A DNA stretch of 64,000 nucleotides from Bacillota bacterium (GTDB lineage Bacteria; Bacillota; Clostridia; Oscillospirales; Ruminococcaceae), in contig JAEZYS010000005.1 in assembly GCA_023418925.1 (NCBI GenBank), positions 1-64,000 of the forward strand, read 5' to 3'. Positions 22,961-30,741 of this stretch are shown piece after piece. How positions within the stretch are numbered: position 1 is the first letter of the stretch; each line of letters opens with the position of its first letter. A program made the position numbers and the translations under genes. Under the pieces are notes generated by a model, which did no database searches, had not been told where the DNA came from, and saw only the letters and a list, made by a program, of their open reading frames with translations.

Positions 22961-25372
22961 TTATTTAGCTACAATATTGACCAGACGACCTTTAACGTAA
23001 ATTTCCTTTATAATGTTCTTGCCGTTCAGTGCTTCGGCAACTGCAGAATCTGCCTTTGCAAGCGCAAGTGCCTGATCCTGATCAGCATCAGCAGGTATCA
23101 TAAGTTTAGCCTTGATCTTGCCGCTTATCTGTACAGCTATTTCAATTGTGCTTTCAACGCAGAGTGCCTCATCATATGTTGGCCATTTCTGCTCATTGAG
23201 CACTCCTTCAAATCCAAGAATGTTATAAAGTTCTTCTGTGATATGAGGAGCAAATGGATTGAGGAGCATGATAAGTGTTCTGTATTCAGCCTTATTTATT
23301 GCTCCTGTTGCAGAAATATCATTGAGCAAAGCCATCATTGCAGCAATTGCTGTATTGAATTTAAGGCTTTCGATATCTTCAGAAACCTTCTTGATAGTCT
23401 TGTGCATAGCAGACTTTACACTGTCACGGTATTCATTACCGTTAATAACGATATCCTGCAATGCCCATACCTTGTCAAGGAATCTCTTACAGCCTTTAAT
23501 GCTTGATGTGCTCCAAGGAGCAGTTTTTTCAAAGTCACCGACAAACATTTCATAAAGTCTGAGAGTGTCAGCACCGTACTCACTGATAACGTCATCAGGA
23601 TTGATTACATTACCTCTTGACTTACTCATCTTCTGTCCGTCTTCACCGAGAATCATACCATGTGAAGTTCTCTTTAAGTATGGTTCCTTAGTGTTTACAG
23701 AGCCGATATCATAAAGGAATTTGTGCCAGAATCTTGAGTAGAGGAGGTGGAGAGTTGTATGTTCCATACCACCGTTGTACCAGTCAACAGGCATCCAGTA
23801 TTTAAGTGCTTCCTTTGAAGCAAGTTCATTTTCATTTGTAGGGTCACAATAACGCAGGAAGTACCATGAGGAGCCTGCCCACTGTGGCATTGTATCTGTC
23901 TCACGCTTAGCAGGATCACCGCAGTGAGGACAGGTTGTATTTATAAAGCTTTCAAGGTTTGCAAGAGGGCTTTCTCCTGTATCAGTAGGCAAATAGCTTT
24001 CAACATCAGGAAGCGTGAGAGGAAGTTCACTTTCAGGAAGTGGAACCCATCCGCACTTCTCACAGTATACAAGAGGAATAGGCTCGCCCCAGTATCTTTG
24101 GCGTGAGAATACCCAGTCACGGAGTTTGAAGTTTACCTTTGACTTGCCCTTGCCTGTTTCTTCAAGCCATTCTTTTATCTTGACCTTTGCTTCTTCAACG
24201 GAAAGTCCGTCGAGGAAACCGCTGTTTACCATAATTCCAGTTGCACAGTCGGTAAATGCTTCAACTTCAACATTACCGCCCTTGACAACTTCAATTATAG
24301 GAAGATTAAATACCTTTGCAAAATCATAGTCCCTTGTATCATGTGCAGGAACAGCCATGATAGCACCCGTTCCGTATGTCATAAGAACATAGTCAGAAAT
24401 AAAGATAGGTATTTCATTGCCGTTGACAGGATTTACAGCCATAACTCCCTCAAGCTTTACGCCTGTCTTATCCTTAGCCATTTCTGTACGTTCAAAATCA
24501 GACTTTCTTGCGGATGCTTCCTGATATTCACGGATAGCATCATTATTTTTGAGTTTGCTTTCCCATGTCTTTATTATCGGATGTTCAGGGGAGATAACCA
24601 TATATGTTGCGCCAAAGAGTGTATCCGGACGTGTTGTATATACAGTAAGAGTATCGCCGGCAGTTGTTGAGAAGTCAACCTCTGCACCAGTTGAACGACC
24701 AATCCAGTTTGACTGTGTGGTTTTAACTCTTTCGACATAGTTTACTTCTGCAAGGTCATCGAGAAGACGCTGTGCATATTCTGTAATCTTGAGCATCCAC
24801 TGTGATTTTACCTTGTGGATAACTTCACCGCCGCAACGTTCGCAGCAGCCGTTTACGACTTCTTCGTTTGCAAGAACGACCTTACATGAAGTACACCAGT
24901 TTACTGACATCTCCTTTTTATATGCAAGACCCTTCTTGAACATCTCAAGGAAAATCCACTGTGTCCACTTGAAATATTTCGGATCAGTTGTGTTTATTTC
25001 TCTGTCCCAGTCAAAAGAAAGGCCGAGAGCCTGAAGTTGTTCCTTGAAGTGAGCAACGTTCTTTTCAGTTACAATTGCAGGGTGAATCTTGTTTTTTATA
25101 GCATAGTTTTCAGTAGGAAGACCGAAAGCATCCCAACCCATAGGGAAAAGAACATTGTAGCCTTCAAGACGTCTTTTTCTTGATACAATGTCCATCGCTG
25201 TGTAAGGGCGGGGATGACCTATATGTAATCCCTGTCCTGATGGATACGGAAATTCTACGAGAGCATAAAACTTTGGTTTTGTGAAGTCATTTTCTGCATG
25301 AAAAGTATTATGATCTCTCCAGTAATTCTGCCACTTTTTATCTATATAGGCAAAATCATATTTTTCAACCAT
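22961..25372 (-). CDS. leuS: Leucyl-tRNA synthetase
   Basis: This 803-residue class I synthetase charges tRNA-Leu. The HIGH box is in PSGQGLHIGHPRPY and the KMSKS box in GQKMSKSRGN. A CP1 editing domain contains TTRPDTLFGATYMV and GTGAIMAVPAHDTRD, with the aspartate used in editing. Zinc-binding pairs are CEKCG and CPHCG. The ATG at 25372 lies nine bases after AAAGGA, so it is preferred over the ATG three codons upstream. No T-box leader is visible in the short upstream gap. Confidence 0.97.
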   Translation of the reverse strand: MVEKYDFAYIDKKWQNYWRDHNTFHAENDFTKPKFYALVEFPYPSGQGLHIGHPRPYTAMDIVSRKRRLEGYNVLFPMGWDAFGLPTENYAIKNKIHPAIVTEKNVAHFKEQLQALGLSFDWDREINTTDPKYFKWTQWIFLEMFKKGLAYKKEMSVNWCTSCKVVLANEEVVNGCCERCGGEVIHKVKSQWMLKITEYAQRLLDDLAEVNYVERVKTTQSNWIGRSTGAEVDFSTTAGDTLTVYTTRPDTLFGATYMVISPEHPIIKTWESKLKNNDAIREYQEASARKSDFERTEMAKDKTGVKLEGVMAVNPVNGNEIPIFISDYVLMTYGTGAIMAVPAHDTRDYDFAKVFNLPIIEVVKGGNVEVEAFTDCATGIMVNSGFLDGLSVEEAKVKIKEWLEETGKGKSKVNFKLRDWVFSRQRYWGEPIPLVYCEKCGWVPLPESELPLTLPDVESYLPTDTGESPLANLESFINTTCPHCGDPAKRETDTMPQWAGSSWYFLRYCDPTNENELASKEALKYWMPVDWYNGGMEHTTLHLLYSRFWHKFLYDIGSVNTKEPYLKRTSHGMILGEDGQKMSKSRGNVINPDDVISEYGADTLRLYEMFVGDFEKTAPWSTSSIKGCKRFLDKVWALQDIVINGNEYRDSVKSAMHKTIKKVSEDIESLKFNTAIAAMMALLNDISATGAINKAEYRTLIMLLNPFAPHITEELYNILGFEGVLNEQKWPTYDEALCVESTIEIAVQISGKIKAKLMIPADADQDQALALAKADSAVAEALNGKNIIKEIYVKGRLVNIVAK

Positions 25373-25435
25373 TTTTATCATTCCTTTGAATTTTTATTAT
25401 TATCAATATATATTACACTAGTCAAAGTTGTTATA

Positions 25436-26134
25436 TTATCTGCTAAAATAAGCTTCAATGCTTTTGCTGATAATAATGAATATTGCTACTCCTCCGTAGA
25501 TTAATGCACCTATGACATAAATGCCCTGAATAAAACCAATTAAGGAGAATTCGATACTATATTTTGCAGCTGAATATAGTGTATCAGTTGCAAAAGACAT
25601 TATCAGACAACCTATAGCAGATAAGAACAGAACAACTGTAAAGTAAATTCTTGCTGAATTTTTACCTTTGATAAACTGTATTGCTAAATATATTCTTACT
25701 CCAATTGCTAAACCTTGAATAATTCTTCCGCCTATAAGTGAAAATAGGGCATCAAGAATGCTAATTACCAAAAGAATAATTCCTATTACTTTGGCAATCT
25801 TTTCACCCCTGCTGCATAGTTCATTATGTCCGCTCCAGAAACTGTCAAGAATATCCGAAGACCGTTGATTGAAAGAATTATTTGTCGCATTGTTATACTG
25901 CTGAAAGTTCTGTCTCTGTAAATTTTGGTTAACAGGATTAAAGTTGTTTTGCTGAAAAGCATTATTTTGATTGACTGGACTAAAATTATTCTGCTGATAT
26001 CCATTCAGTTGCATATTATTCTGAATGTTCTGTGCCTGAGAATAATTATTACTGCGTGTTGTTACTGGTTCTTCCGTACTCCCGTCAAGGTTTTCAAGGG
26101 TAGGAAGTGATCCCATATCAAAGTTGTCATCCAT
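25436..26134 (-). CDS. Membrane protein with Gln/Asn-rich cytoplasmic N-terminus
   Basis: The 232 residues split into an N-terminal half of low complexity, very rich in Asn and Gln (about 28-95, with repeats of the QQNNF kind), and a C-terminal half with about four transmembrane segments. No known domain was recognised. An LPTLENL motif near the N-terminus is echoed by LPVLEPL in the next membrane protein, which also has a soluble N-terminus and hydrophobic C-terminus. The prion-like composition is unusual for the window. Confidence 0.65.
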   Translation of the reverse strand: MDDNFDMGSLPTLENLDGSTEEPVTTRSNNYSQAQNIQNNMQLNGYQQNNFSPVNQNNAFQQNNFNPVNQNLQRQNFQQYNNATNNSFNQRSSDILDSFWSGHNELCSRGEKIAKVIGIILLVISILDALFSLIGGRIIQGLAIGVRIYLAIQFIKGKNSARIYFTVVLFLSAIGCLIMSFATDTLYSAAKYSIEFSLIGFIQGIYVIGALIYGGVAIFIIISKSIEAYFSR

Positions 26135-26204
26135 AGGTGAAACTCCATTCTGTTTGTTTTTATCTAAAATGAGTATTGCCTGATAAAAGATATTTGCATT
26201 TTGA

Positions 26205-26864
26205 TTATAACTTGTTCAGGTATGCTTTTATTTTTACGCTTCTCCAAAGGATAATTGCTATAAGAAGACTATATGCAATATTGAAGCAATAGATAATTGC
26301 TGTAAATGATATGCCGCTGCTGTTTTCGGAGCCTGTAAGGTAATTCTGTTTTTCACAGGTAAGCAGCATCACAACTGACACGAAAACTTCAAGCAATGAA
26401 AATACAATCAGCATTATTCTACCGTGGTTTTTCTGTGTAGGAGTTCTGCCAATCAGCAAAAGCAATGCCGAAAGAAGACGCAGAAACATACTTGTAGTGT
26501 CCCAGAATGACATATCCAATAATAGCATAAGGATAACATTCACAACAGTAAGAACAATTACGCTGGTGCAGATTACAAATGATAGCTTTTCACCTTTGTC
26601 GACCCATTTACTAAATGTTTCTTTGCATGGCGGCAGATTATCTTCCTTGTAGAAATCACGGTAACCATTCTTAGGGCGCTTTTTAAGATTATTTGTAGCA
26701 ACAATGTTTTTGTAATCGTAAAGATTGTTGCTTTTTTCTGTCTGATTAACACTATTTTCTTTTTCTTCAATGTCATCGTTTCTGCCAAGTGGCTCAAGCA
26801 CAGGCAGATTTTCAGGCGAAATTTCATATTCAGTCTGATTAAAATATCTTCTTATAATAATCAC
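26205..26864 (-). CDS. Membrane protein of unknown function
   Basis: The 219-residue product has a polar, charged N-terminal 95 residues (LPVLEPLGRNDDIEEKEN and a basic KKRPKNGYRDFYKED stretch) followed by about four hydrophobic segments. The start is a GTG with only a weak upstream ribosome binding site, so it may begin slightly later. It follows rsfS by 23 bases and may be co-transcribed with it. No function can be given. Confidence 0.6.
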   Translation of the reverse strand: MIIIRRYFNQTEYEISPENLPVLEPLGRNDDIEEKENSVNQTEKSNNLYDYKNIVATNNLKKRPKNGYRDFYKEDNLPPCKETFSKWVDKGEKLSFVICTSVIVLTVVNVILMLLLDMSFWDTTSMFLRLLSALLLLIGRTPTQKNHGRIMLIVFSLLEVFVSVVMLLTCEKQNYLTGSENSSGISFTAIIYCFNIAYSLLIAIILWRSVKIKAYLNKL

Positions 26865-26887
26865 CCGCTGTCTGGGAATTAATTGAA

Positions 26888-27247
26888 TTAATTCTGAGTA
26901 AGGTAATTGCTGATGTCGACAACTTCGCCGTCACGCCATAGTCTTTCAAGCGAATAGAAATCTCTTGTTTCCTTATAAAATACATGAACGACAACATCAC
27001 GATAGTCAAGTATAATCCAGTTGGAACCGTTATTTCCCTGAACTCTTGCAGGCTCAATGCCACATTCTTTAAGCTTGAATTCAACCTCATCAGCAAGTGC
27101 CCTTGTCTGAGTTGATGAAGTACCGTTTGCAATAACAAAGTAATCTGCGATAATTGTAAGGTCACTGATTTTAATCACCTTTATATCTTCAGCCTTTTTA
27201 CTGTCCAGTGTTTTAACTATAGTCTGAATCATTTCGTCCTGTGTCAT
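26888..27247 (-). CDS. rsfS: Ribosomal silencing factor RsfS
   Basis: The 119-residue DUF143-family protein binds L14 and prevents subunit joining in starvation. Typical segments are VIKISDLTIIADYFVIANGTS, VQGNNGSNWIILDYRDVVVHVF and YSLERLWRDGEVVDIS. GAGGAGG precedes the ATG. It follows yqeK by 12 bases, the common nadD-yqeK-rsfS order. Confidence 0.95.
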   Translation of the reverse strand: MTQDEMIQTIVKTLDSKKAEDIKVIKISDLTIIADYFVIANGTSSTQTRALADEVEFKLKECGIEPARVQGNNGSNWIILDYRDVVVHVFYKETRDFYSLERLWRDGEVVDISNYLTQN

Positions 27248-27259
27248 TAAATGTCCTCC

Positions 27260-27853
27260 TCAATTTTTAATTTCAGCCTCTGCATTTTTCTTCTGCAGAG
27301 CATATTGGTTATATGCGTCTATTGTATGAACGGGGATAAGTGCTCCTTTGGCAACAACATATTCAATAGAAAATTTTAATGCAGAAAGCATTGCTTTGTC
27401 AAGATCCTGGTGGGCTAGCTTTCTCATTTTATTGACATCATTGTAATTACGGTCTGATGATACAAGGTCAGCAAGGTAAATAATCTTTTCAAGCTGAGAC
27501 ATATTTTCTCTTGCAACTGTATGGTAACGTATAGCATTAAGAATATCCTCATTGCGTATTTCAAGTGTATTTTCAGTATACCATGCTCCTGAAATTGCAT
27601 GAAAAAGGGGAGGGGAGGAACGCTCAACATCTGTTACATCACGCTGTGATTTTGAAACCATCTTCAGTTGCTCGTCATGAGGTATTTCCTTACATATATC
27701 ATGAAGCAGTCCTGCAAGGTAAGCATCGCTTTTATTTGCTCCGAATTCCTCTGCAAGACGTATAGCTTCCTCTGCAACGTTTAGGCTATGTGTATAACGT
27801 TTTTGTGAGATTCTGGCTTTGAGTATATTTTTAAGTTCGCTGACAGAGTACAA
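27260..27853 (-). CDS. yqeK: YqeK-type HD-domain diadenosine tetraphosphatase
   Basis: The 197-residue HD-domain hydrolase has KRYTHSLNVAEEAIRLAE, GLLHDICKEIPHDE (the HD pair), HAISGAW, AIRYHTVARENMS and IIYLADLVSSDR. YqeK enzymes cleave Ap4A symmetrically to ADP. It starts at a TTG with AGAGG upstream. Its position between nadD and rsfS is the usual one in Firmicutes. Confidence 0.93.
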   Translation of the reverse strand: MYSVSELKNILKARISQKRYTHSLNVAEEAIRLAEEFGANKSDAYLAGLLHDICKEIPHDEQLKMVSKSQRDVTDVERSSPPLFHAISGAWYTENTLEIRNEDILNAIRYHTVARENMSQLEKIIYLADLVSSDRNYNDVNKMRKLAHQDLDKAMLSALKFSIEYVVAKGALIPVHTIDAYNQYALQKKNAEAEIKN

Positions 27854-27886
27854 TAATCTTCGCCTCTTTACTGATTAATATGCCAA

Positions 27887-28510
27887 TTAATTATTTAAAA
27901 TATCGGTGTATAAATGATTATTCAATATATATTTTACTACATTATCGGGCATATAGCAAGAAATATCCTCGTGATTAATAATTTTTTTACGTATTTGTGT
28001 TGAAGAAACCTCAAAAGGGTCAGTATCAATAATAATGACTTCTCCATATTGACGCAGATTTTCTGCGGCTTTTAGAAGTTCATCTCTGTCATCTTTTTCT
28101 CTTGATGCGGCAATAAGTGTACAGCATGAAAGAATCTTATCAAAGTCTTTCCATCGTGTAAAAGATGTAACCATATCACTTCCGACAATAAGATAAAGAC
28201 TGTAATTAGGATAAACCTCTTTGAAATGCTCTACAGTACTTATTGTGTAGCTTATATCAGTTTTGTCAGTCTCATAGCTGCTTACTTCAGAATAAGGAAG
28301 GTTTTCAAATGCAAGCCTGCACATATTTAATCTATGTTCAGCAGTTGCAATATACCCGTTTTCACTGGCTTTGAACGGAGAAATATTTGTAGGCATTACA
28401 ATAACCCTGTCAAGCTTTTCAGCTTCAGCAATGTTTTTAACAAGTCTTACATGTCCGCTGTGAACGGGATTAAAGCTTCCGCCGAACAGAGCTATCTTTT
28501 TTTCAGCCAT
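27887..28510 (-). CDS. nadD: Nicotinate-nucleotide adenylyltransferase
   Basis: NadD makes deamido-NAD from NaMN and ATP. It has ALFGGSFNPVHSGHVRLVK with the HxGH-type nucleotidyl transfer motif, and FEVSSTQIRKKI, the C-terminal ISSTxIR motif. The start at 28510 overlaps the yhbY stop region and gives 207 residues, the usual length; a longer upstream frame runs through yhbY. Confidence 0.95.
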   Translation of the reverse strand: MAEKKIALFGGSFNPVHSGHVRLVKNIAEAEKLDRVIVMPTNISPFKASENGYIATAEHRLNMCRLAFENLPYSEVSSYETDKTDISYTISTVEHFKEVYPNYSLYLIVGSDMVTSFTRWKDFDKILSCCTLIAASREKDDRDELLKAAENLRQYGEVIIIDTDPFEVSSTQIRKKIINHEDISCYMPDNVVKYILNNHLYTDILNN

Positions 28511-28511
28511 A

Positions 28512-28799
28512 TCAGAGTTCAATCTTAGGTTCTTTTTTGTTACGCTTGAAAAGTATAAACTTGCTTCCGATAACACTTACCACTTCGGAATCTGTTTTTT
28601 CAGCAAGTTCATATGCTGCTTCTGAAGAAGTCAGCATTGCATTGTCAAGAACCTTAATTTTAATGAGTTCTCTTGCTCTGAGGGCATCGGAAACCTGAAT
28701 AATAAGTGTATCAATTATTCCGTTTTTGCCTACCTGCAGAATTGTATCTTCTGTTGCGGCGATTGATCTTAATTTTGCACGTTGTTTGCTTGTCAGCAT
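28512..28799 (-). CDS. yhbY: YhbY-family (CRM domain) RNA-binding protein
   Basis: The 95 residues match the single CRM domain: MLTSKQRAKLRSIA, LQVGKNGIIDTLI, ARELIKIKVLDNA, and IGSKFILFKRNK. YhbY associates with pre-50S particles. AAAGGATGG precedes the start. It lies directly upstream of nadD, as in many Firmicutes. Confidence 0.94.
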   Translation of the reverse strand: MLTSKQRAKLRSIAATEDTILQVGKNGIIDTLIIQVSDALRARELIKIKVLDNAMLTSSEAAYELAEKTDSEVVSVIGSKFILFKRNKKEPKIEL

Positions 28800-28822
28800 A
28801 TTGTACCATCCTTTATTTGTGT

Positions 28823-29392
28823 TTATTTCAATAAATCGCCGAGCTTCTGAAGAGCTTTTGCCCTGTGACTTATACTGTTTTTTTCTTCTGCAGAAAGCTG
28901 TGCAAAGGATTTGTTCCCATACATGAAAACGGGGTCATATCCGAATCCATTATCGCCCATTGGTTCATAGCCGATTTTGCCTTCACATTCGCCTCTGACT
29001 GTCTGTGCATTTCCGTTTGAATCTATATAGCATATTGTGCATACAAACCTTGCAGTACGCTTATCGTCAGGGGTGTTTTGCATGTTTTTAAGTAACTTTG
29101 CACATCTGTCTGAATCTGTGCCCTCGCAGTATCTTGCCGAGTATATTCCTGGCGCTTTATCAAGGGCGTCAACTTCAAGTCCGCTGTCGTCAGCAATTAC
29201 AGCCTTAGAGCAAAGTTTATGAACTGCATTGGCTTTGAGAAAAGCGTTTTCCTCAAATGTAGAACCTGTTTCCTCAACGTCTATATTAATACCTGCTTCG
29301 GATTGAGATACAACTTCATATCCGAGTGGCTCAAGAATCTGACGAACCTCTCGGAGTTTGTTTTTATTGTTACTTGCAAGAATTATTTGCAT
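28823..29392 (-). CDS. rdgB: XTP/dITP diphosphatase (RdgB/HAM1 family)
   Basis: The enzyme removes non-canonical purine triphosphates. Signatures are ILASNNKNKLREVRQIL at the N-terminus, ETGSTFEENAFLKA, IADDSGLEVDAL (catalytic Asp), PGIYSARY, GFGYDPVF and the SHRAKALQKL end. The ATG at 29392 with GAGG nine bases upstream gives 189 residues; the frame extends seven codons further but without support. Confidence 0.95.
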   Translation of the reverse strand: MQIILASNNKNKLREVRQILEPLGYEVVSQSEAGINIDVEETGSTFEENAFLKANAVHKLCSKAVIADDSGLEVDALDKAPGIYSARYCEGTDSDRCAKLLKNMQNTPDDKRTARFVCTICYIDSNGNAQTVRGECEGKIGYEPMGDNGFGYDPVFMYGNKSFAQLSAEEKNSISHRAKALQKLGDLLK

Positions 29393-29437
29393 AAATGGTG
29401 CCTCTCTATACAACTATAATTTGCCATGTAGGTTTAA

Positions 29438-30706
29438 TTATTCCTCAATGTTATCGTTTTTGTTTTTCTTTTTTCCAAATGAAATATCCCTGAAAAGCCA
29501 GCTGAACTTGCCTTTTTTCTTGTCAGGTTGTTGTTCTTCAGAACTATCTTCGATGTCTTCTTCATCTTCGCTTTCAGAATCTTCCTGATCGTATTCTTCA
29601 TCTTCTGAGGTATCTTCATTGTAATCATCTTCAACAGGTTCATCCTCAATTTCAGCTATATCATCATTGGTATCTGCGTTTTCAATGTATGACTCTGTAC
29701 TTTCCCAACTAATTTCGTTGCCAGCTTCTTCTGTTTCATGTTCCTGTTCAGATTCATTTTCCTCTGAAAGTCGCTCATAGTTATAATCAAAATCATCTTC
29801 ATCATTGAACAATGCATCAGCATAGTCTTTTGCACAGAAAGGTTGTAAGTCGTCAAGCTTTTCACCGACACCAACAAGCTTTACAGGAATACCAAGTTCA
29901 CGGTGGATTGAAATTATTATACCACCCTTTGCAGTTCCGTCAAGCTTTGTGAGGACTATGCCTGTTATGTCAGCAACCTCGCTGAAAAGCTTTGCCTGAT
30001 TGACAGCATTCTGTCCGGTTGTTGCATCGAGAACAAGCAGAGTTTCTAGTGAACATCCCTCTGCCTGCTGATGAATGATCCTGCTGATTTTCTTAAGTTC
30101 ATCCATAAGGTTTTTCTTGTTGTGAAGACGTCCTGCTGTATCGCAGATAAGAACATCAGTGTTCCTTGCTTTTGCGGCAGTTACAGCATCAAAAACAACA
30201 GCGGCAGGGTCAGCGCCCTCAGAGTGCTTGATTATTCCTACTTCTGCACGTTCAGTCCATACCTGTAGCTGGTCAATTGCAGCGGCTCTGAATGTATCAG
30301 CAGCAGCAACAAGAACATTCTTTCCGTTTTTTCTATACTTTGCGGCAAGCTTACCGATTGTTGTTGTTTTTCCCGCACCATTTACTCCAATGACAAGAAT
30401 AACAGACGGTGTTGTAGATGTGTCAATTGGTTTATCCTCACCAAGCATTTCAATGATTATTTCCTTGAGAAGTTCTTTGATTTCGTTAGGGTCTGTAACG
30501 CCTTTATCCTTGACTTTTTTTCTTAATTCAGTACATATGTCAACAGAGGTCTGGACACCGATATCACACATGATGAGTGTTTCTTCAAGTTCTTCAAAAA
30601 ATTCCTCATCAATCTTAGTGAATGAGTTGATAAGATGCTCTACCTTACCCATCATAGAGTCTTTTGTCTTTTTAAAACCCTCTGCTATCTTATTGAAAAT
30701 GCTCAT
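29438..30706 (-). CDS. ftsY: Signal recognition particle receptor FtsY with a C-terminal acidic extension
   Basis: The SRP-GTPase NG domain fills residues 1 to about 298: FEELEETLIMCDIG (N domain), GVNGAGKTTTIGKLA (G1), AADTFRAAA (insertion box), DTAGR (G3), TKLDGTAKGG (G4). It lacks the long acidic A-domain that many FtsY proteins carry at the N-terminus. Instead residues about 300-394 at the C-terminus are strongly acidic. They are followed by a basic aromatic tail (KKKGKFSWLFRDISFGKKKNK) that could bind membrane lipids. AGGAG precedes the ATG at 30706. It works with SRP in membrane protein targeting. The adjacent smc gene is a conserved neighbour. Confidence 0.95.
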   Translation of the reverse strand: MSIFNKIAEGFKKTKDSMMGKVEHLINSFTKIDEEFFEELEETLIMCDIGVQTSVDICTELRKKVKDKGVTDPNEIKELLKEIIIEMLGEDKPIDTSTTPSVILVIGVNGAGKTTTIGKLAAKYRKNGKNVLVAAADTFRAAAIDQLQVWTERAEVGIIKHSEGADPAAVVFDAVTAAKARNTDVLICDTAGRLHNKKNLMDELKKISRIIHQQAEGCSLETLLVLDATTGQNAVNQAKLFSEVADITGIVLTKLDGTAKGGIIISIHRELGIPVKLVGVGEKLDDLQPFCAKDYADALFNDEDDFDYNYERLSEENESEQEHETEEAGNEISWESTESYIENADTNDDIAEIEDEPVEDDYNEDTSEDEEYDQEDSESEDEEDIEDSSEEQQPDKKKGKFSWLFRDISFGKKKNKNDNIEE

Positions 30707-30741
30707 ATACAAATCTCCTAATCCGCAAATAAATGTGTATG

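Noticed and set aside
25373..25435. T-box leader for leuS
   Set aside because: The gap to the upstream gene is about 60 bases, too short, and no T-box motif is present.
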